The translations under genes were made by a program, and so were the position numbers. From positions 185,624,749-185,688,748 of the forward strand of contig CM060708.1 in the NCBI GenBank assembly GCA_030686995.1: a stretch of 64,000 nt of DNA, read 5' to 3'. This stretch comes from Artemisia argyi (Eukaryota > Streptophyta > Magnoliopsida > Asterales > Asteraceae). Below are positions 10,501 through 20,636 of the stretch, one piece after another. A model generated the notes under the pieces. That model had not been told where the DNA came from. It did no database searches and saw only the letters and a list, made by a program, of their open reading frames with translations. The stretch's first letter is position 1; the number at the start of each line of letters is the position of its first letter.

Positions 10501-11661
10501 GTATATGTGGCACAACCTCCAGGATTCATTGACTTCGCAAAACCTGATTATGTTTATAAGTTAAAGAAAGCTTTGTATGGACTCAAACAAGCTCCCAAAG
10601 CTTGGTATGATCAATTAAAAGCTTTCCTTATTAAACATGATTATTCCATGGGAATGGTAGATAACACTCTTTTCACTAAAAGGAAAGACCCAAATCTCAT
10701 CATTGTTCAAATATATGTTGATGACATTATATTTGGATCGACTTGTCAAGACATGTGTGATGAATTTGCCAAAATCATGCATGATGAGTTTGAGATGAGT
10801 ATGATGGGTGAACTTAACTTCTTCCTAGGATTACAAATAAAACAATTAGAAGATGGAATATTCTTTAACCAATCTAAGTACATTAAGGAAATGCTTAAGA
10901 AATTTGGCCTAGAAGACTCAAAACCCATGAAAACTCTCATGTCTACGGAAGTAAAACTCACAAAGGATGATGAAGGTGAGTCCGTAGATAACACCAAGTA
11001 CAGAGGAATGATAGGTAGTTTACTATACTTGACGGCAAGTAGACCCGATATCATGTTTAATGTTTGCCTTTGTGCCCGTTTTCAAGAGGATCCCAAAACC
11101 TCTCACCTAGAAGCGGTTAAGCGTATCTTCTGATACATTAAAGGCACTATACACTTAGGATTATGGTATCCTAAGGGATCCGGCATAGAAACCATCGTCT
11201 ATGCGGATTCGGATCATGCGGGAGACTACGTAGATAGAAAAAGCACTAGCGGTATTTGCACGTTTATGGGATGTTGTCTAACATCTTGGTTTTCGAAGAA
11301 GCAAACCACTCTTGCTATTTCTACCACCGAAGCAGAATATGTAAGCGCTGGAAAGGCATGTCAACAAGCACTATGGATGAAACAAGCTCTTATAGACTAT
11401 GGCATTAGGTTAGAAAACGTTCCCATTATGTGCGATAACAAAGGTGTGATAGATTTAAGTAAAAATCCGGTGCAACAGTCTAGGACTAAACATATAGAAA
11501 TACGCCACCACTTTCTTAGGGATAATGTACAAAAAGGGAACATATCTATAGAAAAAGTTGCATCGGAGGATAACATTGCGGATATATTCACTAAACCCCT
11601 TAAGCATGAATTATTCAATCACTTGCGTTTAGGATTAGGAATGATGGAACAAATTGACTAA
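7559..11661 (+). pseudogene. gag-pol of Sirevirus C (gag, protease, integrase, RT, RNase H), inactivated
   Basis: The polyprotein starts at the ATG at 7559. Gag (UBN2-type, PPLFESDGFLYWKNRF) is followed by a damaged zinc knuckle at 8446-8490, where the second Cys is Tyr. The aspartic protease motif is DSGCSRHMTG. Integrase has an HHCC finger (HRRLGHANM ... CDACKIGK) and D, D, E core residues in LHMDLF, RTDHGREF and VVERKN. RT has YVDDIIFGS and RNase H has STTEAEY. Breaks: a 1-nt loss in the A run at about 7795-7800 and stops at 7885, 8107, 8410, 8848, 8944, 9856, 10093 and 11131. From about 7800 to the final stop at 11659-11661 a single frame is kept, so the damage is mostly point mutation. 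Several stops fit TGG to TAG, CAA to TAA or CGA to TGA changes. Confidence 0.92.
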
Positions 11662-12399
11662 ATTCTATTGCATTTAGAAAAATTTTCTTTTAAATTTTGC
11701 ATAAGATTTACTTTTCTTCCACTTCTCCATTTCTGAGTCTAGGAATCTATTTCGCACAAAATTAAAAGATTGGGAAATATTATTTTCTTTGCATATACTC
11801 TTTTGTAAAACCCAATCAATTTTTTTTTAAATTATTCTCACATCTAGGAAATTACATGAACATCATTTTCCTTGCATTGTTGACTAATGCTAAAAACATT
11901 ATTTTTTTTCCTTTCATGCATAAACTCTCACATAAATTGTCAAGGTATATAATCTAATATATATCTTTGACATTCATGATCGAGCAAAAATCGAATCAAG
12001 GAGATTTTGGATTGTTTCTTAAGAAATTTTTTTGAAGTCGAAACAATCACAACTCCACATTTGTTGCATATAGGCACACACTAGGACAAAATCACTCATA
12101 ACATTGTCATCTTGTTTCATCACTAGATTTTTGACTCACTAGTTGCCTTTGCCTTTGATCTAAGATAGTTGCCTTAGGAAGTTTAAGTGTTCTTGCCTTT
12201 GTTTGTCTCCTTTAGCTTATTTTGTGTTACTTATTTGCTCTTTTGCTTAAGTATTTTTGCATGCATGTTATATCTTGATTAGATTAGATGCTATATTGCC
12301 TAAAGGAATTGAACTTGCTTGAATCCAAATCCAAAAACACAACCTTTCTGCAAATTTTCTGCCAAAAACCCATTTCTGGCAATCTGGGAACCATCAGAT
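11662..12399 (+). other. Inter-ORF region of C
   Basis: It is non-coding. It includes the CTGAGTCTAGGAAT motif with TATTTCGCACAAAA shortly after the pol stop (about 11733), which is also present in Sirevirus F (about 50585). No other feature is seen until the internal palindrome cluster. Confidence 0.5.
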
Positions 12400-12473
12400 G
12401 GGCGGCCCCCTTAATTCTGCAAGGCGGCCCCCTTAATTTTAAGGGGACCGCCCCCTAATTAAGGGGACCGGCC
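12400..12473 (+). promoter_or_regulatory. Internal copy of the C LTR palindrome cluster upstream of ORF3
   Basis: GGGCGGCCCCCTTAATT, then GGCGGCCCCCTTAATTTTAA, GGGGACCGCCCCC and AAGGGGACCGGCC align in order with the LTR cluster at 6518-6590, including flanking bases (CAGMTGGGCGG before, TCTGTTG after). With the TATA box at 12609-12616 it resembles an internal promoter for ORF3. This is an inference from sequence and position. Confidence 0.6.
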
Positions 12474-12608
12474 ATCTGTTGGACGGATTTACAGAATCTT
12501 TTCTGCTTTTTAGCCAATTTCAACCTACATTTCCCATTTTTCACCAACACATTTTGTCCTAATCTCCCAAACAAACTTTATCCACCCATAAACACACAAA
12601 TCTTACAC

Positions 12609-12616
12609 TATAAATA
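12609..12616 (+). promoter_or_regulatory. Putative internal TATA box upstream of ORF3
   Basis: TATAAATA, the same octamer as in the C LTR, lies 35 bp upstream of the ORF3 ATG. A start about 30 bp downstream would give a very short 5' leader. Confidence 0.4.
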
Positions 12617-12650
12617 TCCCCAATCTTCAACACTCTCCATTCATCCCTTC

Positions 12651-13355
12651 ATGACTTCTCCAAACAAACCAAAACCAAAAGCCTCAAGACTTGCAAGGAT
12701 GACGGAAAAACCCGTTTGGCGAAGAAAAAACCCTCGAAACAAATCCATCATAACCAATGAAGTTGGAAATCACTCAACACCTCCAACCACTTACTTTCCA
12801 AACTTTACACCAAATTCACAAGGACATTCATTTGATCCTCTTTACAAACCATACAACATTGGCCAAACATCTTCCTTCATGCCAAACCACTCATCTCATC
12901 CTCCAACCACTTATAATGATCCATACAAGTTTGATCAACCGTCAAACTACAATTCCAACTACACAAACCCAATTCATCTATATCAACACAATGACTCTCT
13001 CCGCATTGCCACGGAAAAGCAAAAGTTCTGTGATGAAATAACCCAAATCCATGATCTTAGTGATCTCAATACCATGCACCTTGCACAACGCAACAAAGGG
13101 CAACCTCCATCATCACCTTACAACAATTGCCTACCCCACTCTCTCAACTTGGATCAAGTTACAAACCACACTCACTATTGCCCTTGTTGCATCTTCCTTC
13201 AAAAACAAATTCTATACTTGAGTGAAGATATTTCTTGGATTGAATATCTCCTCACTCGTCCTCATCCCATACCACCCTTAACACGATACAACATCGTAAG
13301 ATCCACCTCTTCCGCTCCATACCCCACTCCATATCCCTCTCCGTCTAACAACTAA
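12651..13355 (+). CDS. Extra 3' ORF (ORF3) of Sirevirus C, 234 residues, intact
   Basis: This frame lies 1 kb downstream of pol, where Sireviruses often carry an additional or env-like ORF. The protein starts with a basic stretch (PKPKASRLARM ... RRKNPRNK). It continues with a long Pro/Asn/Tyr/Ser-rich middle (PPTTYFPNF, PPTTYNDPYKF) and ends with a Cys-containing segment (HYCPCCIFLQKQ) and a Pro/Ser-rich tail. I see no signal peptide or clear membrane segment, so the env label is not supported. It has no internal stop although gag-pol of the same element has eight. Function is unknown; a nucleic-acid or coat-associated role is only conceivable from the basic N-terminus. Confidence 0.6.
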   Translation: MTSPNKPKPKASRLARMTEKPVWRRKNPRNKSIITNEVGNHSTPPTTYFPNFTPNSQGHSFDPLYKPYNIGQTSSFMPNHSSHPPTTYNDPYKFDQPSNYNSNYTNPIHLYQHNDSLRIATEKQKFCDEITQIHDLSDLNTMHLAQRNKGQPPSSPYNNCLPHSLNLDQVTNHTHYCPCCIFLQKQILYLSEDISWIEYLLTRPHPIPPLTRYNIVRSTSSAPYPTPYPSPSNN

Positions 13356-13643
13356 GCTTTATGCTTATGTTCTCCTTCAAGCAAATAAAACAATCAACCA
13401 TGGGTTGCAAGCAAGTCCAAGTGCTTTCTTAGGCAATATAGGACTATGTCTCTTCTTTTGCTTTATTGTAATTAATATGCTTTAAGCATATTGAATCTTG
13501 TAATGCTAATCATTTGTATGATGCTTGAATGAATCTATTTTTATTAGCATAATTGTTGCTTTACATGTATATGTGTCTTGTTCTTTTCAAATATTATTTT
13601 GTAGCCAAGATTTCCATAGCTCGTTCCCTTGGTGCTCTCAAAT
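13356..13643 (+). other. 3' non-coding region of C before the polypurine tracts
   Basis: AT-rich; no feature is recognised. Confidence 0.4.
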
Positions 13644-13831
13644 GAGGGGGAGCATACATCAAGGGGGAGCATTCTACCTGTTTAAACTTCTTTCACGAAG
13701 CTTACTCGGCTTAACCTTTTTGATTTTACAAAAAGGGGGAGAAGAGAAATGCAAACTCTATAATACTTGTCTAAAAATAAATTTTAGATCTATTGAGTTT
13801 AAGGTTTTGTAATAATCAAAAAGGGGGTGAT
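13644..13831 (+). other. Multiple polypurine tracts of Sirevirus C
   Basis: G-rich purine tracts occur at 13644-13652 (GAGGGGGAG), 13661-13669 (AAGGGGGAG), about 13730-13749 (AAAAAGGGGGAGAAGAGAAA) and 13818-13830 (AAAAAGGGGGTGA), the last abutting the 3' LTR. Repeated tracts of this kind are a Sirevirus hallmark. The last one would prime plus-strand synthesis. Confidence 0.8.
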
Positions 13832-15188
13832 TGTTGAGATAAATAATGCCTAAAAACATTATCAATATCTCTATGTTTTGATTATTACAAAATATAAACT
13901 CATAGAACTAAAACTTGTGACATAAACAAGTATTTAGTGATTAACATTCTCTTTACATCCAAATCACTTAAGGTATGAATAAACAAAGTGTTTAGAGCAA
14001 TCTATGATCAAAGGAAAATTTAATTAAGTATTACAAAGTTTATTTAATTATATAAACATATTATATATTTTTGAAAAACATTTTTGGTAATAAAGAAAAA
14101 TGTTTTATTCATACTAAATATATGAACTCAAATTTTTAACCAAAATCAGTTAGTTTTTCACCAAATAAAGTTTCCCCACTAAAAAACAAAAAATCTGGCC
14201 GTTACAGCTGGGCGGCCCCCTTAATTATAAGGGGCGGTCCCCTTAATTGTAAGGGGGCCGGCCTTGATTTAAGGGACCGGCCACGCTCCTCTGTCAGAAT
14301 CTGTTGCCTATAAATACCACCTTAAATCTGGAATTTTTCTCACCTTTTGCACTCCTAAACTATATGTTCTAGATCTCCATTTCCAATCTCTAAATCCTTT
14401 GATCATACATTCTTAAATCTTTGTTTCAAAGTGATCCAAACATCATCCCATCAAGTGCAAGAGAAGAATACTTCTATCCTTCAAGACAAGAAGTATTACA
14501 ACTTGTTGTGATCTCCACAACTAAGTTGTTAGAGCATCATCATTGTATTTATCTCATTGTGTGATTAGTTGTGAATATTTGTCAGAAGATAGTTTAGTTA
14601 GATATAAATATAGTGTGATGGTTAGTAGTTAGTTGTGAAGAAGAAGAGTTAAGAAGAAGATTGGTGTGTAGAAGATAGGTTTGCAGAAGATTGATGTGTA
14701 GAAGATAGGTATGTAGAAGATAGGTGTGAAGAAGATTGGTGTGAAGAAGATAGGTGTGAAGAAGTGTTGTGATTAAGTAGTGAATTGTTGTGAAGTAGTT
14801 GTGTAGAAGGTGTGAATAAGTTGTGACGTAGTTGTGGTGTGTAAATTGGTGTGTAAGGTTTTCTCCGCCATAAGGGAGCTTGTTGACATAGTGAAGAAAA
14901 CTCTCAAGTTAGGTGCTCGGGGAGTGGAGTAGGGCAAGGAAGGTGACCTTGTAGCCGAACCACTATAAATCTATTGTCTCGCGGTTCGATCTTTCCAACT
15001 CTCATCTATTTCTTTACTTACATTGTTATTGCTTTATCGTAGATATTTAGTGTTGTTCATATTGTGCATGACTTGATTTCATATAGCATCGAATCTAAAA
15101 TTTTGAAAACAAAGAAAACTTTAAAACAATCTTTTATAACAAATTAAAAAGACGTAAAACTATTCAACCCCCCTTCTAGTTTTCCACA
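13832..15188 (+). repeat. 3' LTR of Sirevirus C
   Basis: It starts TGTTGAGATAAATAATGCC and ends TTTTCCACA; it pairs with 6140-7489 and is followed by the target duplication ACTTA. It contains the same palindrome cluster (14210-14282), TATA box and tandem repeat. A short stretch near 14495 is missing relative to the 5' LTR. Confidence 0.92.
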
Positions 15189-15215
15189 ACTTACATTGAC
15201 TTTATACAAACAAAG

Positions 15216-15800
15216 TCAATGAAAATTGCTTCGCTCCAGCATTGGATGACTATAATGAACATATTTCTCCCATAAAGGCTTGTATTTTTCCATTCCGATC
15301 TTCAGCTACGGCTTTGAGTTGCCATTAAAATGCAAAACAGCTCCATTCTCTATCACCTCTGGATCGAAATTTGCATGTGTAGCCCAAACCAAGCACATAT
15401 TTTGGGTTTCTAAACTTTATTGGAGTTTTTCTTCCATCGTTATTTTCTGAAAAGTAGAAGCTTTTTGTGTCAGAATCTTGAAACTGTTTGAGAACAGGAA
15501 CATATGAAGCATTCAACCAAGTAAAATCCTCAAACTTCTTCACATTGACAATCACCCCATGATATGTGTTCATGGTAAAAAATGCCTTCATTGCAGCATA
15601 GTTCACTTCATTGGTTACTAAATGGAAGACTATCCTGTAAGGGTTTTGTGAATTTATAAACGTCGAGTTTATCACAACTGAAGTTGCAAGAATGTTATCA
15701 GAAAAGACACAAAAATGATAGAGACTATTGTCTGTCAGCTTATTGTCTTTTCGGATCATATCAGCTGCCTTTTGATGTACATTAATCAAGTGTCTACCTA
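15216..15800 (-). pseudogene. Galacturonosyltransferase (GAUT10/11-like, GT8 family) pseudogene fragment
   Basis: GAUT proteins are Golgi enzymes that add galacturonic acid during pectin or xylan synthesis. The minus-strand reading contains KLTDNSLYHFCVFSDNI, VFHLVTNEVNYAAMKAF, FEDFTWLNASYVPVLKQ and PIKFRNPKY, all typical of the first part of the GT8 domain. Directly after FRNPKY comes VLGLGY, which belongs near the C-terminus, so roughly 150 residues including the metal-binding DxD region are missing. A frameshift follows at about 15370; the C-terminal segment (ENGAVLHFNGNSKP ... YKPLWEKYVHYSHPM) then continues in another frame to a family-like NFH end and stop at 15216-15218, with an in-frame TAG at 15306-15308. 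The N-terminal part was not found. It cannot encode an active enzyme. Confidence 0.85.
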
Positions 15801-17100
15801 AAGTGTCGAAAATAAGTAGAGCAATGCCATGTAACAGTTTAATTTAGTTTCGTTGACCTGTTTGCCCTGTCCCCTTTTATATATTATCAGTGTCAATACA
15901 TTAAATATGCATTAAGAAAATTTTGACCCGTATCTTCTTCCGAGATTCTTGTTTTACCCGTTTTGACATTTAATAACATTACTAAATTAGTCCATTTATA
16001 TCTTGGATCAAAATTGGCAAAATATATATGTTAAAATAGTTGGCAAAAATGTGGTAATATTACCTCTAGCATTGATTGGTCAGCAAAAAATTTACTTAAG
16101 GCACTGAAAAAAATCACTTGTACATGTTGTGTCTAATGCTTACACTCGGAATGCACCTACGGTTTCGTGAAATGCTGCAATCAAAGATGTTGATTCATTA
16201 TTATATAACTTAATAGAAACACATTAAGCATTGATATGAATATTGCCAAAGACCCTATTCTTACCGATTATGTAGTTCAAATGGTTATAAGAATTGATTA
16301 TTAATGTATTACTATTTTAGAAAATGAAAAATAAATAGCTAAAATGTTACCTAAACAAAATTTAAATTGGCTCTAAGAACTAATGTTTTATGAAATGTTC
16401 CCTACTTGCATCAGCAACCATGAGATCACACCATCATAAATCAAACCTTTTGAATCACATAAAGATAAATTGTCATTGAGAATAATTTAGCTCCAATAAT
16501 TTACCTCGTGGTGGAAATTAAGTGTGAACTTATGCTTGTTTCAAAAGTATGTGAAATAATAACTCGCGGGTGTTTGGTTTCGCTTATATAATGGGCATGC
16601 TTATTTAGAATTCATCAACTCAATAAGCTGATTGTTAACGTCTTATGAGCTAAAGTTAATAAGCCCGTAAGCCATTAATATGAGCTAATAATGAGCTAAA
16701 CCGAGCGCTCCCCCCTCCCTCGTAACTCTAAAGTTGATTAAATTGAGAAACACATACTTTTTTTTTGCTCATGGAAGATACTTTGGGCAAAACCTGTGAG
16801 CACGTTCTTCTAAAACCTATAATTCATACATAAGAGCTTTCATCAATGGTTATGAAGAAGATTACATCACATGATGAACTACGAACAAATAACTGGTTTA
16901 TTGGTAGCGTAGAGATAAACACGTAACACAAAGGAAAAATGCATAATAAAAGAATATGTATTATGAACGGATCTGTGGGCAAGGATTTCTGAATATTGCC
17001 CATGTTAAATTCTTGTATAATTTCCTAACATTTATATATCTCGTCAGTTCAATGCATGGAAAAAAGGTTATAAAGAATTGCATAATTTCTGTTTTTTTTA
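15801..17100. other. Host-like AT-rich DNA without a recognisable gene
   Basis: No ORF or exon with a recognised product was found. It may be intron or upstream sequence of the GAUT remnant. Confidence 0.4.
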
Positions 17101-17151
17101 CAATATACCGTCTTTAACTGAGACCTCCCTTAAAGTTGCTTCAAACTTGTT

Positions 17152-17257
17152 GACATATTTGGAGAATTTCCTTGCACGCACCAGTTGTTTGTATGAACAA
17201 AAAAGACATATTTGGAGAATTTCCTTGCACGCACCAGTTGTCTGTATGAACAAAAAA
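17152..17257. repeat. 53-bp perfect-register tandem duplication
   Basis: The unit starting GACATATTTGGAGAATTTCC occurs at 17152-17204 and 17205-17257 with one base different. On the minus strand each copy holds an acceptor-like GTTCATACAG followed by an open stretch reading QLVRARKFSKYV, so an exon boundary may have been duplicated. Confidence 0.8.
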
Positions 17258-17842
17258 GTCCAAAAGAATATGACGATTCAAAAAAACCAAAAGAATATGA
17301 CTGAAATGGAAAAACGGGAATCAATGGCTCAGGACTGACTGTACCCTTGATGATTAGTGACGATTCAGAATCATAATTATTCATATTTTTAAGATGGAGA
17401 ACATGGAGAAGCATACTAAACTATTTGTCTAGTTGAACGAAATCATAATGGAAAAGCATACTAACCTATCTAGCTGTCTATTTACATTGTTTAATGATTG
17501 ACCCGGTGAACTCCAGGTTCATCAAGTTATACACAATAAAACTGAGATCGTTAAACTATGAGGAATGACTTATAAGTCTGCCGAAAAATGAGTATTTATC
17601 TAGCATGTTTATAAATTAGTTTTAATTGTTGATAAAACGTAACACATAAAGTTCTAACATGCTAATTATAATATTTATTTCATGCCCATTGAAGATGGAT
17701 TCATTGGTTTGTAGAACTTAAAGTAGGATTTTAACTTTTGTTGAAAGTCAAAAGCAAAAGTTAAATACAAAAGCAAATTATGGAAATATTAATCAACATA
17801 AATATAATGTGATACAAAGAATGATGCAAAAAGTGCATTCAC

Positions 17843-18499
17843 CTTGAGCCTTAACATTGCTTGATCCCACATGTTCAGTTCCCGTATCAATAGTGAACGA
17901 AGAAGAATCACAATGTTCTTGTTGCGGATGGCTGTGAACCTGTGGCCTTGTTGCAGCATTGACATCAGACAATCTCGGGCCACTACCTGAAGCTCATCTT
18001 TTTACACAACGACTGCTAGACGTGAAACTTGTTTCTTCATCTCTTGTTAGCAGGATTTCAGCCTCTCTGTTTTTTGGTCTTATATTGCCGAAGAAGACAT
18101 ACCTTCAAAGTTTGGTTCACATGTTACTTGCTCAATGTAACACTTCCAAGGTCTACAAATCTCATTTAATTTTAAGTTATTTCATAAAATTCCAACACTC
18201 TCTTAAGTTGTTCAATTTTTAGATTGTACCTTTATTTTTTAAACACCAATTTCTTTGGCAAGCCTGTACGGACTCACCATCTTGGGAGTGAAAGAGACCA
18301 CCACGAAAATCTACACTGTAACTATTCAAACAACATACTGTCTTAGAAACCGATCGAAAATGTCAAACAACATACTGTCTTGCTTAAATAAATATAACTT
18401 TATTAAGTGTTGAGGTTTTGAACATACCGTTGTTGGACGGTCTCTTGTGAAAGCAGCTTCCTCCTTTCTAAGAATTTTCCCAGGAAAAGATGTATAAGA
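17843..18499 (-). other. Exon-like host fragments upstream of the GAUT remnant, gene not recognised
   Basis: On the minus strand, 18428-18499 is a 72-nt open stretch bounded by TTGCAG and GTATGT and reading SYTSFPGKILRKEEAAFTRD. Another stretch ending at 17843 (donor GTGAAT) reads SDVNAATRPQVHSHPQQE and further polar residues. These may be exons of the same gene as the GAUT remnant or of another gene; I could not match them to a family. Confidence 0.35.
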
Positions 18500-18607
18500 C
18501 TGCAACACGTAAAGAATATTGCAGCAGTAATAAGAGCATTAGCATATAAATCTATTTTAGGACAATCGAACGCTAGCTTGTTGTAAATCCTATATATGAT
18601 GTCCAAC

Positions 18608-20013
18608 TGATGCGTGGGAATCGCAACAGGCTTTACCTCTCGAGGGATCTCGAGAAGCTTACAACCCTCACCAGGCAGTGTACCTGATCGTTGTAGTATA
18701 GTGTAGTGTCAAGTACCGGGGGATTGATCGTTCAGCTTAGGAATAGTGTCGCTAGGATTAGAAAGCCTAAATACTAGTTCTAAAGGTGAGGGATGATTAT
18801 TTTTGTATTTTTATATTTTTATGAAAGCAATTAAAATCTCGGGGTTTGAAGGATTTGGGCGGAATTAGTTGCTAATCAACTAACCCAATGCTAAGATGCA
18901 ATCAAAATAAAATACTAGAAATTAAAATAAACTAATTATACTAAGGTTGTGAGCAGTAATTGGAGAAAATGTGTTTACTTAGATTTCACTACTCCCTAGA
19001 CATCTTTTACACGTTAATTACTTGTTATAATTGCATGGATGACGGATCGTATTCCTTAATACCATTCATGGGGTGGCACACATAACTCCCCAATTCTATG
19101 AGCTCCTATCTCCTCCTACACCATGCCCAACACAACTATAGGGATTGTAAACAGTGGCTCATGCATTAAATACAACCAATAAAGACCTAGTGCGCCTCGG
19201 TTCATGTTTCTTAAGACGTTCAAGCATGTTACCAAGTGGAGATCTGCCAGTTTTCTTAAGCCTAACATATAAATCATTCATCCAAGACAAGAATAAACAA
19301 GTAATCAACACATAATTAACATCTAGGTTTCATTAGATCTAAGCAAACACAAGATAGATCTAGCCTAGCATGATAGAATTAAGACAAGAACAAGATATAG
19401 ACAACCAACACATAGACATATTGATTGAATTAAAGGAACACTTATCTTGATTAAACATGCAAGGTATCAAGGGTTTGGAACCCTTGAAAAACCTGTAAAG
19501 TTACACCAAAATCGTACTTAGGGTTTCTCCCAAAACTTCTCTCCTTAATGTGTGAAAATTAGAAAACTATATATAGAAAAATAGGTCTGACGGCGTCAAG
19601 ACAAATCTTGTGACGCCGTCACCTCGCCGCCAAAACTCTTCTCGGACTGCCTTGATCTACATTTGACGCCGTCAAGACCAAATCATTTCCAGGCCGTCAT
19701 GACTTATTACTCTTGACGCCCTTCCTTCGTGACGCCGTCAAATCTGTACTGGGTCGTCATGGACTTCTGCTCTTGACGCCGTCAGAGAAATACTCTTGAC
19801 GCCGTCACCTACTGTTCCCAGCATGGAAAATTAAGACTTTGGCGTTTTCTTCACTTTTATGCTCCAAAAACGTCCGAATTGCTTCCTTTTCCAGATTTCT
19901 CTCCCAAAGTACTTAAAATCACAAAAGGAACGATTTAGGGCAATATTTGATCAAATAAATTCGGATTCGGGCTTAAATGACCCCCTAAAAACGGATCATT
20001 TTTCGCCTCATCA
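18608..20013 (-). repeat. 3' LTR of element B
   Basis: Read on the minus strand it runs TGATGAGGCG ... CCCACGCATCA. It has the palindrome array (about 19588-19810), a TATA box (about 19567-19576) and the tRNA-Asp 5'-half motif (18688-18702). It is followed outward by the target duplication CCAAC. Confidence 0.95.
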
Positions 20014-20031
20014 TATACCCTTACACTTGAG
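20014..20031 (-). other. Polypurine tract of element B
   Basis: On the minus strand CAAGTGTAAGGGTATA directly precedes the 3' LTR. A hairpin TTTGCTTGAGGACAAGCAAA (20033-20052) lies just upstream. Confidence 0.65.
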
Positions 20032-20052
20032 ATTTGCTTGTCCTCAAGCAAA

Positions 20053-20585
20053 TGCACTTTTATTCTACTCAAAAGACAAGTTAGGGGTCATTTAACACTA
20101 ATATAAAAGTAATTACAACAAATAATCGTTCCACTAAAGACCAATAGACAAGCACGGAGGTCATACACTAGCACCTCACAAATAGTGTTTAGATACTCAC
20201 ATCTCTCGGGTGTAATAAAGTGTAAATTACAATATGGAAACGGAAGATATCTCTCACTACCTGTCATAGCAAAATAGATTACCATAGGCTTGGGAAAGGA
20301 TCAAACCTCCACCACATGGCGTAAGCACCTAGGATAAACTATCAAAGAGGTCTTTTAAAAGGTTGTAACGTTAGGTGTAGGGATATGAAATACACAGTTT
20401 TGTTGGATAAAGGAAGTTTTACTGGTGGCGAGTTAACAATCTTAGTCAATTACATGTACAATATGCGTTGCTAAGCCAAGACTAGACTCGACTTAAGCTA
20501 ATAAATGAAAAATAACAAAAACATAAAATGAACATAAAATAAAAAGGGATGGTAGTCCGTATGTTTTTTCTCTTTTTTCTTTTTC

Positions 20586-20636
<51 letters not shown>

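Larger units (their letters stand above)
6140..15188 (+). mobile_element. Element C: complete Sirevirus-type Ty1/copia retrotransposon (9.05 kb), coding region dead
   Basis: Two LTRs (6140-7489 and 13832-15188) flank an internal region with a tRNA-iMet-type primer site, a single gag-pol frame, an extra 3' ORF and several polypurine tracts. The 5-bp duplication ACTTA is at 6135-6139 and 15189-15193. Features typical of Sireviruses (SIRE1/Opie group) are long LTRs rich in palindromes, gag-pol in one frame, an additional ORF after pol, and repeated AGGGGGAG tracts before the 3' LTR. Gag-pol carries one frameshift and eight nonsense codons. The insertion lies just beyond the stop codon of the GAUT pseudogene. 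Confidence 0.93.

Noticed and set aside
6140..15188. ORF3 of Sirevirus C as an envelope gene
   Set aside because: No signal peptide, membrane segment or fusion-peptide-like stretch is visible in the 234 residues.
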